From contig NZ_CP033365.1 in the NCBI RefSeq assembly GCF_013170825.1, positions 4,228,001-4,292,000 of the forward strand: a DNA stretch of 64,000 bases, in the 5' to 3' direction. Numbering within the stretch: position 1 is the stretch's first letter; each line of letters opens with the position of its first letter. The notes beneath the pieces were generated by a model that saw only the letters and a program-made list of their open reading frames with translations, was not told the DNA's origin and made no database searches. Origin of the DNA: Mesorhizobium sp. NZP2298 (GTDB lineage: Bacteria; Pseudomonadota; Alphaproteobacteria; Rhizobiales; Rhizobiaceae). This document shows positions 25,203 through 34,533 of this stretch, in pieces. Both the position numbers and the translations under genes were made by a program.

Positions 25203-27653
25203 ATGGCTGGACGTGGCCGGGGCTCGGATCAGGGCGAGGACGCTGTTGTTGGCGTCAGCGAGCGGTCCCTGTTTGCGATCCCGCCGCCGGCCTCGCTGCC
25301 GCCATCACCTCTCCTTCCCGGCTCCGGCAGCCAACCTTTGCCAGCGGGTGCCCCAGCACCAATTCCGCCCGCCACTGGCCGGATTGCGCGTGTCGGGCGG
25401 CAAATCGGCCAGGCTTCCTTGCGTCGCCTGCGCCACAGTGTGACGACGGCAGCGGAACTGGAGCTTGACCGAGGCGCTGCCTTCCTGCTGGTGCCGGTCT
25501 GCCTGGCCGCGGGTGCGATCGGCTACTATTCGCTGGCGGCGGAGCCTGACTTCGCAAAGCCCGTCGCGATCGTCGTGCTGATGGCGATCTGTGCGCTTGT
25601 CTCGCGCTCCTGGCCGAAAACCCATCTGGCTTTCATGGCGGCATTGTTGTGCGCGCTGGGCCTGCTTGCCGCCAAGGTCGAGACCTGGCGGGCGGGCACC
25701 CGGATGCTGGGTTCGGAAATCTCGACGCAAGTGACCGGCCGCGTCGTCTCGCTCGAGCGCATGGAGACCGGCCGCATCCGATTGACGATAGACGTGACGT
25801 CGACGGCGCGGCCAAAACTGCGTTACGCGCCGGAAAGGGTCCGGCTTTCAGCGCGCAAGATACCTGACGACATGACCGCCGGCTCGCTGATATCGGGCTA
25901 TGCCAAACTGCTGCCGCCGACCGGTCCGGTGCGGCCGGACAGCTACGATTTCTCCTTCGACAGCTACTTTGCCGGCATCGGTGGCAGCGGCTTCTTCCTT
26001 GGCAATCCAAAAATCATCTCCGCCGACGACGATGAGATGCCGCTGTCGGCCCGCCTGTTTTCGGGGATAGAAAATGCGCGCGAAGCCATCGCCGACCATA
26101 TCAGGGGCGTTGTTGGCGGCGCCGAAGGCGAGATCGCGGCAGCGCTGATCGTTGGCGTGCGCGCCGGCATTCCCGATGAAATCAACGAAGCGATGCGGCG
26201 CACTGGCATCTATCACATCATCTCCATATCGGGACTGCATATGGCGCTGGTCGCCGGCACCATCATGGGTCTGCTGCGCGGTGCCTTCGCGCTTTTCCCG
26301 GATTTTTCCGCGCGTCGGCCGGTGAAGAAATATGCGGCCGCCGCGGCACTGTTGTCGATCGCCGCCTACCTCGTCATCTCAGGCGTCGTCGTTGCCGCCG
26401 AGCGCAGCTTCATCATGCTGGCGGTGATGCTGATTGCCGTATTGTTCGATCGCGCGGCGCTGACCATGCGCAACCTCACTATCTCGGCGATCGCCGTCAT
26501 CGTGGTGTCGCCGCATGAAGTGGTCGGCCCGAGTTTCCAGATGTCGTTCGCCGCGACGGCCGCACTGGTCGGCGCCTATGCCGGCTGGGCGGATCACCGT
26601 GCGGGAAAGACAAGACCGCCACCGCCAAGGCGATCCCTGCCGGGGTTCCTGACGCGAAAATTCCTCGCGCTCACGGGAGGGGTGGCGATGACGTCCATCA
26701 TTGCCGGCAGCGCCACGGCGCTGTTTGCCATATGGCACTTCCAGCGTGTGTCGCCGCTCAGCCTGTTCGCAAATCTGGCTGTCATGCCAATTGTCTCAGT
26801 CGTCATGTTTCTGGCGGTTGTCAGCGCCTTGACAATGCCCTTCGGTCTGGACGGACCTTTTCTCTACCTCATGGGCAAGGGCCTGACCGCGATGATCGCC
26901 ATATCGGCGTGGATATCGGAACGCTCCCCCGTCGATGCGGTCGGGCTGATTTCACAACACTCCGTGCTGCTGGTGACGATCGCCCTGGTCATCGCGACGA
27001 TGGCGACGACATGGCTGCGGCTCGCGGCAGTGCCATTCGCGCTCGCCGGCCTGTTGACAGTGTCGGATACACGCACGCCGGACGTGCTGATCTCCGAAGA
27101 CGCGCGGCTGGTTGCGCTGCCGATCGGCGGCGGCGAACTCGCGGTCAGCCGGGCTCGTCCAAACGAATTCACCGTCGACAATTGGAAACGCGCGCTGGTG
27201 TCCGAAACCATCGTCGTGCCGGAGATGTTCAACAAGGCGGACGGGCAATTCGACTTGGCCGATGCGGTCAATCTGCCGCCGGGGGCGCCGTTTTATTGCA
27301 CGGAGGGCATCTGTCTCGCCCGGCATCCGTCTGGCGCGATCATCGCGCATGTCGAAGACCGCAAGGCTACCTGGAAGGCCTGCGGCTTCGCCGACCTGAT
27401 CGTTGTCAATGATGCGACGGGCTACGATGCCTGCCACAACCCGCTGGTTCTCGTCGTTACCAAACGGCAACTCGCACGCAAGGGCAGTGCCGCTGTCTTC
27501 TTCGACCGCCAATCGGCGACCAGCCCGCCAACCATCAGCTTCGCCGTGGACGGGCCCTATCGGCCCTGGCACACGCAACGAAAGTTTTCGCGTGAGGCGA
27601 GGGGACTGCCGCCCTATCAAAAACCTGAAACGCCGGCCGCTCCTGCTCAGTAG
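25203..27653 (+). CDS. comEC: ComEC/Rec2 family membrane protein
   Basis: An 816-residue polytopic membrane protein of the ComEC family, the channel for single-stranded DNA in natural transformation. A cytoplasmic N-terminal extension (about 1-95) leads to a DUF4131-like region and the competence domain with [16 protein letters not shown] (about 336-351) and a further set of membrane helices to about 610. The C-terminal 200 residues lack a HxHxDH metallo-beta-lactamase motif, so the nuclease-like domain is degenerate or absent. Whether this organism is transformable cannot be told. Its 3' end overlaps that of lexA by 7 bp, tail to tail. Confidence 0.9.
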   Translation: MAGRGRGSDQGEDAVVGVSERSLFAIPPPASLPPSPLLPGSGSQPLPAGAPAPIPPATGRIARVGRQIGQASLRRLRHSVTTAAELELDRGAAFLLVPVCLAAGAIGYYSLAAEPDFAKPVAIVVLMAICALVSRSWPKTHLAFMAALLCALGLLAAKVETWRAGTRMLGSEISTQVTGRVVSLERMETGRIRLTIDVTSTARPKLRYAPERVRLSARKIPDDMTAGSLISGYAKLLPPTGPVRPDSYDFSFDSYFAGIGGSGFFLGNPKIISADDDEMPLSARLFSGIENAREAIADHIRGVVGGAEGEIAAALIVGVRAGIPDEINEAMRRTGIYHIISISGLHMALVAGTIMGLLRGAFALFPDFSARRPVKKYAAAAALLSIAAYLVISGVVVAAERSFIMLAVMLIAVLFDRAALTMRNLTISAIAVIVVSPHEVVGPSFQMSFAATAALVGAYAGWADHRAGKTRPPPPRRSLPGFLTRKFLALTGGVAMTSIIAGSATALFAIWHFQRVSPLSLFANLAVMPIVSVVMFLAVVSALTMPFGLDGPFLYLMGKGLTAMIAISAWISERSPVDAVGLISQHSVLLVTIALVIATMATTWLRLAAVPFALAGLLTVSDTRTPDVLISEDARLVALPIGGGELAVSRARPNEFTVDNWKRALVSETIVVPEMFNKADGQFDLADAVNLPPGAPFYCTEGICLARHPSGAIIAHVEDRKATWKACGFADLIVVNDATGYDACHNPLVLVVTKRQLARKGSAAVFFDRQSATSPPTISFAVDGPYRPWHTQRKFSREARGLPPYQKPETPAAPAQ

Positions 27654-28384
27654 CGCCTGATCAGGCCGACTAGCTTGCCTTGCACCTTGACCCTGTCCGG
27701 CCCGAAAATGCGCGTCTCGTAGGCCGGGTTGGCGGCTTCAAGGGCAATCGAGGCGCCCTTGCGGCGGAACCGCTTCAAGGTCGCTTCCTCCTCGTCGACC
27801 AGCGCCACGACGATCTCGCCTGGGCTCGCCGTATCGGCGTTGCGGATAATGACTGTATCGCCATCGAAGATGCCGGCCTCGATCATCGAGTCACCCTTGA
27901 CCTCCAGCGCATAGTGCTCGCCACCCATGATCATGTCCGGAGGCACCGAGATCGAATGCGTCTGATGCTGGATGGCATCGATCGGCACACCTGCGGCGAT
28001 ACGGCCCATCACCGGGATCGACACGGCAGAGACCGCGTCGTAGTCATTGCCGGCAGAGGGCAAGCGCGACGGCGCCGGCTTGATCTGACGGCCTAGGCCG
28101 CCCTGACCAAGACTGCCTTGAATGACACTCGGCGAGAATTTCTTTGCCGCGTTGAGGCCGGGCGCGATCGAATCCGGCAGTCGCAGCACTTCCAATGCCC
28201 GCGCCCGGTTGGGCAGCCGCCTGATAAAGCCGCGTTCCTCCAGCGCCGTGATCAGGCGATGTATCCCTGACTTGGAGGCGAGATCCAGCGCCTCCTTCAT
28301 CTCGTCAAAGGAAGGCGGGATACCGCTTTCCTTCAGCCGTTCATGAATGAACATCAGCAGTTCATGTTGCTTACGCGTCAGCAT
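27647..28384 (-). CDS. lexA: SOS repressor LexA
   Basis: A 245-residue repressor with self-cleavage activity. The N-terminal winged helix ([17 protein letters not shown] to about 65) binds operators, and the C-terminal S24 peptidase domain has the scissile Ala-Gly ([14 protein letters not shown]), the nucleophilic Ser in [11 protein letters not shown] and the Lys in [13 protein letters not shown] 28384 (after GGGGGGCGCC) is the true start, and the upstream extension covers promoter sequence. A GTTC-N7-GTTC operator lies 67 bp upstream of the start, consistent with autoregulation. Confidence 0.97.
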   Translation of the reverse strand: MLTRKQHELLMFIHERLKESGIPPSFDEMKEALDLASKSGIHRLITALEERGFIRRLPNRARALEVLRLPDSIAPGLNAAKKFSPSVIQGSLGQGGLGRQIKPAPSRLPSAGNDYDAVSAVSIPVMGRIAAGVPIDAIQHQTHSISVPPDMIMGGEHYALEVKGDSMIEAGIFDGDTVIIRNADTASPGEIVVALVDEEEATLKRFRRKGASIALEAANPAYETRIFGPDRVKVQGKLVGLIRRY

Positions 28385-28730
28385 GGCGCCCCCCAGGCAT
28401 TGAACGAAGGGAATCGGAATCGAAAAACAAACCCAGAACAAACACTATCTGTTCCAGTTGTGTTCCGCAACTGTTTAAAGTTTAGTGAATTTGTTAAGGC
28501 ATCTGAAATTGTCTGCCGCCGGCAGCGGGCAGCGATCGGCCGCCTTCGCCGCCAGCGCGAGCATTGAAATCATTTTGGTTAATGGCCTGTGGCCTACCCT
28601 TGATGGACCTTGGAATCAGTTTCTAGAGGGCGTCCAGAGGCTGGATCGCGTCGTTGTTCGATCCATTCCTGGCGGAACGAAACGAAATCAAAACGCCAAC
28701 GATCATGCTTCGAGAGCAATAACGCTGAAG
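28385..28730. other. 346-bp spacer between lexA and the GntR gene
   Basis: The left part (to about 28500) is the lexA promoter with the LexA box. The remaining 230 bp contain no credible gene, tRNA or terminator; I see only short frames with poor codon patterns. This is the left boundary of the tryptophan island, between conserved lexA and the accessory GntR gene. Confidence 0.6.
28451..28465. promoter_or_regulatory. lexA: LexA operator (SOS box) of lexA
   Basis: GTTC (28451-28454), 7 nt, GTTC (28462-28465) is the direct-repeat alphaproteobacterial LexA box; read on the lexA strand it is GAAC-N7-GAAC. It lies about 67 bp upstream of the lexA ATG, where a repressor would overlap the promoter. 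Confidence 0.85.
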
Positions 28731-29504
28731 TCATCCGGAAATTGCTTTCAGGCTGCCGGCGCGTGCGGTGTAGTTGTTCGCGCCGCCGTCCTCGCTATGA
28801 ACGTAGACATGCAGCGTATAGCCGATATGCGCCGTCATCAGCGCCTTTGCCCGCTCGACATCGCGATCGAGGGCCGCTTCCATGATCGCGGTGTGATGCT
28901 CGATCGCGATCGCCTCTCGAAGAGCGTCCATTGCCTCGCCATAACCATCCTTGAGGCCGGCGGCCGCCCGCAATGTCGGCGCCAGGCCGAGAAACCGATG
29001 ATGCCGCCGCAACTGATCGGCGATTGTCGAACGGAAGCGCAACAGCCAGTTGGACGTCGCGGCACTCAGCAGTGCCCCGTGAAAGGCCTCGTGGCTCTCG
29101 TCCCACTGGTCGACGGCCGCATCCGAGGGGTCGTCGACCGCGGTCTTGCAGCGGGAGAGCCGGTAGTGGGCGGTGACAACCGCGTCCTCCCATTCCCTGC
29201 CGCCTTTCTCGATCGATTCCAGGAACAGCGGCATCTCCACAACCATCCGTGCGCGAGCCAGGTCCTCGAGTTCGGCCCGCGACACCGGAGCCACGGCAAA
29301 GCCGCGATTGCTGATGGCGGTAACCAGGCGCTCGGCCTCAAGTCGAGACAAGGCTTCACGCAGCGGTGTCCAGCCGACGCCGTATAGACCGCGCAGCGCA
29401 CTCAGCTTGAGCGGTGCGCCCGGCATGAGGCGTGTGGTCAGGATATCGCGCCGCAGCAGCTGATAGGCCGCCTCGGTTTTCGTGGAGTTGTTCTGGTCCT
29501 GCAT
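28731..29504 (-). CDS. GntR family (FCD subfamily) transcriptional regulator
   Basis: A 257-residue regulator: an N-terminal GntR winged helix (about 8-75, with WTPLREALSRLEAERLVT) and an all-helical FCD ligand-binding domain (about 85-220) with metal-type histidines in SHEAFHGALL and EHHTAIMEAALDRDVERAKALMTAHI. FCD regulators commonly sense organic acids or amino acids. Start 29504 follows GGACGGA; in-frame ATGs at 29528 and 29561 would run into the operator repeats. It is divergent from the transporter-kynU operon and is the obvious candidate for its control. Kyn operons elsewhere often use an Lrp-type KynR instead. Confidence 0.88.
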   Translation of the reverse strand: MQDQNNSTKTEAAYQLLRRDILTTRLMPGAPLKLSALRGLYGVGWTPLREALSRLEAERLVTAISNRGFAVAPVSRAELEDLARARMVVEMPLFLESIEKGGREWEDAVVTAHYRLSRCKTAVDDPSDAAVDQWDESHEAFHGALLSAATSNWLLRFRSTIADQLRRHHRFLGLAPTLRAAAGLKDGYGEAMDALREAIAIEHHTAIMEAALDRDVERAKALMTAHIGYTLHVYVHSEDGGANNYTARAGSLKAISG

Positions 29505-29533
29505 CGCGATCCGTCCATCGTCGGGCATGTGAA

Positions 29534-29575
29534 AATTATATATGATGGTGCTCGATGGCAAGAATTATATATAAT
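29534..29575. promoter_or_regulatory. direct repeat of AATTATATAT, candidate GntR operator pair
   Basis: AATTATATAT occurs at 29534-29543 and again at 29563-29572, start to start 29 bp, close to three helical turns. The second copy sits in the palindrome ATTATATATAAT (29564-29575). The AT-rich element stands out from the GC-rich surroundings and lies between the GntR gene and the first transporter gene. Two dimers binding cooperatively on one DNA face is the simplest reading. Confidence 0.6.
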
Positions 29576-29658
29576 GTTTGACAGGAAGCGATGGACTGAC
29601 CATGATCGCCACAGTTGCCGTCCCGATGAGCGGCGCTGATCAAATCTGGGAGGAAATG

Positions 29659-30645
29659 ATGTTGAAGTCCAAATCCGCTTGGCTGTCGGGATTGGCCCTG
29701 GCAGGCGCATTGATGGTCAGCGCGGGGAGTGCCGCCGCCGACCAGATTCGCATCGGCATCGCCAATTTCGGCGAGCATCCGCAGCTCAACGCTGCCATAG
29801 CCGGATTCAAGAAGGCGCTGACGGACAATGGCTTTGTCGAGGGCAAGGATGTCGTCTACACGGAGAGCCATACCAATTTCGATGCATCGCTGGTGCCGCA
29901 GATGATCGCCAAGCTACAGGCGGAGCAGCCCAAGCTGATCTACACCATCACCACGCCGGTCTCGCAGATCGCCAAGAAGGCGCTTGCCGGTTCCGGCATT
30001 CCGATCGTCTTCGCCGCTGTCACCGATCCGGTCGCGGCCAAGCTGGTGCCGTCGTGGGACGCCGGAGACGAAGGCATGACCGGCGCCAGCGATCTGCAGG
30101 ATGTCGCCGCTGTCATGGCCTTCACCAAGAAGCTGCTGCCGAACGCCAAGCGCTTCGGCGTGCCTTACAATCCAGGCGAGGCCAATGACGTCGCCCTGGT
30201 CGAGAAGATCAAGGCGGCCGCACCGGCGGCCGGCTTCGAGGTCGTCGAAGTCGGCATCGACAACGTCAATGACATCCAGCAGCGCATCGCCGCGCTCGCC
30301 GGCAAGGCAGACGTGATCTACGGCCCGGCTTCGAACCTGATCCAGCCGGCGATCGCCGCTGTTTCCGCGGCCGCTCGCCAGACCGGAATCCCGGTCGTCA
30401 ACTCCGATGACAGCGCGGTCCGCAACGGCACGGTGCCGGCAAGCTTCGCGGTCAATTACACGCAGGTCGGTGTCAACGCCGGCAACATCGCCGCCGAAAT
30501 CCTCAAGGGCAAGGATCCCAAGACGATCGCGCCGTCGCGCCCGGCCTACAAGGATCATATGGCAACGATTTCCCGCAAGGCGATGGCCGCGTTCGGCATC
30601 GAGATACCGGCGTCGATGGCCGATTGCGGCTGCATCGTCGACTGA
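29659..30645 (+). CDS. ABC transporter substrate-binding protein, TrpX-like (PF04392)
   Basis: A 328-residue exported binding protein with a signal peptide (KSKSAWLSGLALAGALMVSAGSAAA, about 3-27). The mature protein starts DQIRIGIANFGEHPQLN and follows the PF04392 family, which includes streptococcal TrpX for tryptophan uptake. Internal marks are PIVFAAVTDPVAAKLV and GIPVVNSDDSAVRNG. ATG 29659 has AGGA at good spacing. It begins the operon with an ATPase, permease and kynureninase, which suggests tryptophan or kynurenine as ligand. A perfect palindrome follows it. Confidence 0.88.
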   Translation: MLKSKSAWLSGLALAGALMVSAGSAAADQIRIGIANFGEHPQLNAAIAGFKKALTDNGFVEGKDVVYTESHTNFDASLVPQMIAKLQAEQPKLIYTITTPVSQIAKKALAGSGIPIVFAAVTDPVAAKLVPSWDAGDEGMTGASDLQDVAAVMAFTKKLLPNAKRFGVPYNPGEANDVALVEKIKAAAPAAGFEVVEVGIDNVNDIQQRIAALAGKADVIYGPASNLIQPAIAAVSAAARQTGIPVVNSDDSAVRNGTVPASFAVNYTQVGVNAGNIAAEILKGKDPKTIAPSRPAYKDHMATISRKAMAAFGIEIPASMADCGCIVD

Positions 30646-30658
30646 CATCGGCACTGAA

Positions 30659-30684
30659 GGATGACGGCGCCGGCGCCGTCATCC
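30659..30684 (+). promoter_or_regulatory. 26-bp perfect palindrome after the binding-protein gene
   Basis: The arms GGATGACGGCGCC (30659-30671) and GGCGCCGTCATCC (30672-30684) are exact complements, giving a stem of about 11 bp with a CCGG loop. It lies 13 nt after the binding-protein stop and 18 nt before the ATPase start. In binding-protein operons such stem-loops stabilise the upstream message so that the soluble protein exceeds the membrane complex. That role is inferred here. Confidence 0.7.
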
Positions 30685-30702
30685 CGAGGTCAGGGAGGAA
30701 CG

Positions 30703-31482
30703 ATGCTCGAGATCCGATCCGCGCGTAAAGTATTCTACAAGGGCCAGGCCGACGAGAAGATCGCGCTGGACGGTCTCAGCCTGTCGCTGGCCACGGGCGA
30801 GTTCGGCATCGTCATCGGCTCCAACGGAGCCGGCAAGAGCAGCATGCTCAATGCCATTTCCGGAGCTCTTGTCCTGGATTCCGGCAAAATCCTGATCAAT
30901 GGTGTCGATGTGACAGCCATGCCGGTGTACAAACGTGCCGCAAGGTTGGCACGGGTCTTCCAGGATCCGATGCGCGGCACAGCCGCCAGCATGACGGTGG
31001 CGGAGAACATGCTGCTGGCCGACCTGCGCAGCCAAAAACGCACGCTGCGGCAAGGGCTGAACGCCACGCGGCTGGCGTCCTACAAGGAGCGCCTGTCGAT
31101 ATTGGGCCTCGGCCTTGAAAATCGCCTCGATACCCGTGTCGATCTACTCTCGGGCGGGCAGCGTCAGTCGCTGTCGCTGATCATGGCTGTCGGCGGATCG
31201 CCGGATTTGCTGCTGCTCGACGAACATACGGCCGCGCTCGACCCGCGCACGGCAGAGATCGTCATGCAAGCGACGGTGCGCGCCGTCAACGCGCTGAAGC
31301 TGACCACCCTGATGGTGACCCACAACATGCAACACGCCGTCGACTATGGCAGCCGGGTGATCATGCTCGATGCGGGCCGGGTCCTGCTTGAGATCACCGG
31401 CGAGGAGAAGGCGAGGGTCACGGTCATCGACCTCATCGGCCATTTTTCGGTCAAGACCGACCGCATGTTGCTGGCGAGCTGA
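30703..31482 (+). CDS. ABC transporter ATP-binding protein, TrpZ-like
   Basis: A 259-residue ATPase. Walker A is GSNGAGKSS (about 39-47), the signature is LSGGQRQSLSLIMAV, Walker B is LLLLDEHTAALDP and the H-loop is in VTHNMQHAVDYG. The DEH in place of the usual DEP is typical of this transporter subfamily, which works with PF04392 binding proteins. ATG 30703 follows AGGGAGGAACG. The permease starts 6 bp downstream. Confidence 0.9.
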   Translation: MLEIRSARKVFYKGQADEKIALDGLSLSLATGEFGIVIGSNGAGKSSMLNAISGALVLDSGKILINGVDVTAMPVYKRAARLARVFQDPMRGTAASMTVAENMLLADLRSQKRTLRQGLNATRLASYKERLSILGLGLENRLDTRVDLLSGGQRQSLSLIMAVGGSPDLLLLDEHTAALDPRTAEIVMQATVRAVNALKLTTLMVTHNMQHAVDYGSRVIMLDAGRVLLEITGEEKARVTVIDLIGHFSVKTDRMLLAS

Positions 31483-31487
31483 TCATC

Positions 31488-32411
31488 ATGGGCTTTGTTC
31501 AGGAGGTTCTCACCAGCTTCGTCGCGATCATACCGGTCACGCTGGCGCAAAGCCTGATCCTGGCCTTTGTCGTGCTCGGGATCATGATCCCGTTTCGCAT
31601 GCTGAATTTTCCCGATCTGACCAGCGAAGGCGCATTTCCGCTGGGGGGCTGCGTCTGCGGCGTGCTGCTGGCTGCCGGCGTATCACCGCTGGCAGCCATC
31701 GTGGTTGCGTTCGCGGCGGGCTTCGCGGCGGGTTGCTGCACAGCCTTCATCCATCTGCGTTTCCGCATCCACACGCTTCTTGCGGGCATCCTGATGATGA
31801 CGATGCTCTACAGCATCAACCTTCGCATCATGGGCAAGTCCAACCTCTCCGTCTTCGGCTCGCCCACCGTGTTCGACTGGGTGCCGTTCGCGCGGCCGGG
31901 TTTTCCGGCCAGCAAGATCGTTGTCGCCGGCCTCGTCGCGCTCATCGTCTTCCTGGCGCTCTATATGTTTTTCAGGACCGAGAAGGGGACTGCCGTGCGC
32001 GCCGTGGGCGCCAATCCCGATATGGCCGAGGCTCAAGGCATCAATGTCTGGGCGGCGACCATTGGCGGTGTCGGGCTGGCGAGTGCATTTTCGGCGTCGA
32101 GCGGCGCACTGATGGTGCAGTCGCAGGGCTTCGCCGACGTCAATATGGGGCTGGGCATTCTCATCAACGGCCTTGCCGCGCTGATGATCGGCGAGGCCGT
32201 CGTCGGCAAGCAGACAGTCTGGCGCCAGTTGCTGGCGCCCTTCGCCGGCGCGATCATCTACTACCAGTTGGTGTCGTTTTGCCTTGCCGCCGGCATGCCT
32301 CCTCCCGACCTGAAGCTTGCCACGGGCCTGTTCGTGCTCGCCATGCTTGCTCTGCCCAGCCTGAAGCGCAGCCGAGGCCCGGCACCCGCGCGCGAAGCGA
32401 TCCGTGAATAA
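31488..32411 (+). CDS. ABC transporter permease, TrpY-like
   Basis: A 307-residue permease of the branched-chain/ribose permease superfamily with about eight hydrophobic segments. Recognisable stretches are FRMLNFPDLTSEGAFPLGG near the N-terminus and EKGTAVRAVGANPDMAEAQGI, the loop contacting the ATPase. This subfamily pairs with PF04392 binding proteins. It sits 6 bp after the ATPase gene and 33 bp before kynU, in one transcription unit. Confidence 0.9.
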   Translation: MGFVQEVLTSFVAIIPVTLAQSLILAFVVLGIMIPFRMLNFPDLTSEGAFPLGGCVCGVLLAAGVSPLAAIVVAFAAGFAAGCCTAFIHLRFRIHTLLAGILMMTMLYSINLRIMGKSNLSVFGSPTVFDWVPFARPGFPASKIVVAGLVALIVFLALYMFFRTEKGTAVRAVGANPDMAEAQGINVWAATIGGVGLASAFSASSGALMVQSQGFADVNMGLGILINGLAALMIGEAVVGKQTVWRQLLAPFAGAIIYYQLVSFCLAAGMPPPDLKLATGLFVLAMLALPSLKRSRGPAPAREAIRE

Positions 32412-32444
32412 TCAGACGTGAATAACCGAGGGACGTCACAAATC

Positions 32445-33692
32445 ATGCGCGCAACGCTCGATCTCGCAGCAGTCGAGGCCATGGATGCGGCGGATCCGCT
32501 GCGTGCCATGCGCGACCGGTTCATTTTGCCGGAAGGCGTGATCTACCTCGACGGCAATTCGCTGGGCGCCGCGGCGCCCGCCGTCTTCAACGAGCTGCAG
32601 AAGGCCGCGACGCAGGAGTGGGCACAGGACCTTATCCGTGCCTGGAACACCGCCGGCTGGTTCGATATGCCGGTCGCGCTTGGCGACCAGCTCGGACGGC
32701 TGATCGGCGCCGCGGCGGGCCAGACGGTGGTCTGCGACACGACCTCGATCAACATCTACAAGGTGCTGCATGCCGCACTCAACATGCGGCCGGACCGCAC
32801 GGTCATCGTCGCCGAAGGCGACAGCTTTCCAACCGATCTCTATATGGCCGAGGGCGTGGCCTCGACACGGCCGGGCACGGTGGTGCGGCTCGAGGGCGTG
32901 GATGCTCCGACCATTGAAGAGCTGATCGACGAGCGCGTCGCCGTCATCCTGGTCAACCACGTCAACTACAAGTCCGGACAGTTGCGCGACATGGCAGCCC
33001 TGACGCGCAAGGCCCACCAGGCCGGCTCGCTGATCGTCTGGGATCTCTGCCACACCGCAGGTGCCTTGCCGGTCGAACTCGATGCCGCCAATGCCGATTT
33101 CGCCATCGGCTGTACTTACAAATATCTCAATGGCGGCCCGGGCGCGCCGGCCTTCATCTATGCCGCGACACGCCATCACAACCATGTCCATCAGCCGCTC
33201 AGCGGCTGGTGGGGCCATGCGCGGCCGTTCGCCTTCGAGCAGGGTTTTGCCGCCGGCAGCGGCATTCGCCGGTTCCTGTGCGGCACGCAGCCGGTGCTGT
33301 CGATGCGGGCGTTGAAGGGCGCGCTGGATATCTGGGACGAGGTCGACATGGCGGCGGTGCGCAAGAAGAGCATTGCCTTGACTGACCTGTTCATCCAGCT
33401 CGTCGAAGCCAGGTGCGGCGCCTATGGGCTCGAACTGGAAAGCCCGCGCGACGGCAATGCGCGCGGCAGCCAAGTGTCGTTCCTCCATCCGCATGGCTAC
33501 CAGGTGATGCGGGCCCTGATCGAGCGCGGCGTGATCGGCGATTTCCGCGCGCCATCAACCATCCGCTTCGGCTTCACGCCGCTCTATGTCGGCTACAGGG
33601 ACGTCTGGCAGGCGGTCGAGGTGCTTGAGGACATCCTGCGCACCGGCGCTTGGCAGGAGGCGCGTTTCGCGGTCAAAACGGCGGTGACTTGA
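32445..33692 (+). CDS. kynU: kynureninase
   Basis: A 415-residue PLP enzyme cleaving L-kynurenine to anthranilate and alanine. It shows YLDGNSLG near the N-terminus, D200 and H203 in VWDLCHTAGALPV (pyridine-nitrogen contact), and K226 in TYKYLNGGPGAP as Schiff-base lysine, followed by GWWGH and FRAPSTIRFGFTPLY. ATG 32445 is preferred over a GTG at 32418 because GAGGGA precedes it and the family starts near here. It is the last gene of the importer operon, and its stop is 4 bp from the convergent kynA stop. Confidence 0.96.
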   Translation: MRATLDLAAVEAMDAADPLRAMRDRFILPEGVIYLDGNSLGAAAPAVFNELQKAATQEWAQDLIRAWNTAGWFDMPVALGDQLGRLIGAAAGQTVVCDTTSINIYKVLHAALNMRPDRTVIVAEGDSFPTDLYMAEGVASTRPGTVVRLEGVDAPTIEELIDERVAVILVNHVNYKSGQLRDMAALTRKAHQAGSLIVWDLCHTAGALPVELDAANADFAIGCTYKYLNGGPGAPAFIYAATRHHNHVHQPLSGWWGHARPFAFEQGFAAGSGIRRFLCGTQPVLSMRALKGALDIWDEVDMAAVRKKSIALTDLFIQLVEARCGAYGLELESPRDGNARGSQVSFLHPHGYQVMRALIERGVIGDFRAPSTIRFGFTPLYVGYRDVWQAVEVLEDILRTGAWQEARFAVKTAVT

Positions 33693-33696
33693 GACC

Positions 33697-34533
33697 TCAG
33701 AGCCGGGTGCGGACCGTCCACAGTTCTGGAAACAGGACGACTTCCAGCATCTTCTTGAGGTAGGATGCGCCTGACGTGCCGCCAGTGCCGCGCTTCAGGC
33801 CGATGATGCGCTCGACCGTGGTGACGTGGTTGAAACGCCAGCGGCGGAAATAATCCTCGAAATCGACCAGCTTCTCGGCCAGTTCATAGAACATCCAGTA
33901 GCGCTGCGGATCGTGGTAGACAGTCTGCCAGGCGACCAGGACCTCTTCATTTTCGGTCCGCGTTTCACGCCAGTCCGTGCGCCTGGCATCGGCGCCGATG
34001 TCGAACCCGTTGCGTGCCAACAGGCGCAGCGCTTCGTCGTAGAGCGACGGCTCGGCCAGGATGGCTTCCAACTTGCCGCTCAGGTCGGGTCGATGCTTGT
34101 GTGGGCCGAGCATTGCGAGGTTGCGGTTCCCGGCCATGAACTCGATGGCGCGATACTGCCAGGACTGGAAGCCGGAGGATTGGCCGAGCGCGTCGCGGAA
34201 CTCGGTGTATTCGCTTGGCGTCATGGTCCGCAGCACGTCCCAGGCGTTGTTCAACTGTTCGAAAATGCGCGCGACGCGCGACAGCATCTTGAAGCTCGGC
34301 TCGAGCCGATCAGCGCGGATGGAGCGGATCGCGGCGCCGATCTCATGCAAAGCGAGTTTCATCCAGAGTTCCGAGGTCTGGTGCTGGATGATGAACAGCA
34401 TCTCGTCATGCGCCGACGACAGCGGCGTCTGTGCCTCCAGCACTTTTTCCAGGTGCAGATAGTCGCTGTAGGACATGCGTTCCTTGAACGACATCTGCGC
34501 GCCTTCGGACGCCGGATCGTATGGCTCGCTCAA
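33697..34533 (-). CDS. kynA: tryptophan 2,3-dioxygenase
   Basis: A 278-residue haem enzyme converting tryptophan to N-formylkynurenine. H51 in [17 protein letters not shown] binds substrate, R117 in [17 protein letters not shown] contacts the carboxylate, and H236 in [15 protein letters not shown] is the haem ligand; [13 protein letters not shown] closes the active site. A TTG start at 34533 overlaps the stop of the ligase gene and has GGAG 8 nt upstream; ATG 34494 is a possible alternative. It is cotranscribed downstream of the ligase. Confidence 0.96.
   Translation of the reverse strand: MSEPYDPASEGAQMSFKERMSYSDYLHLEKVLEAQTPLSSAHDEMLFIIQHQTSELWMKLALHEIGAAIRSIRADRLEPSFKMLSRVARIFEQLNNAWDVLRTMTPSEYTEFRDALGQSSGFQSWQYRAIEFMAGNRNLAMLGPHKHRPDLSGKLEAILAEPSLYDEALRLLARNGFDIGADARRTDWRETRTENEEVLVAWQTVYHDPQRYWMFYELAEKLVDFEDYFRRWRFNHVTTVERIIGLKRGTGGTSGASYLKKMLEVVLFPELWTVRTRL

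Noticed and set aside
28485..28730. Possible small RNA or tRNA remnant in the lexA-GntR spacer
   Set aside because: Short complementary stretches exist, but no stable hairpin with T-run or tRNA-like fold could be drawn.
32436..33494. 352-codon frame antisense to kynU
   Set aside because: Shadow of a complete kynureninase with all catalytic residues on the other strand.
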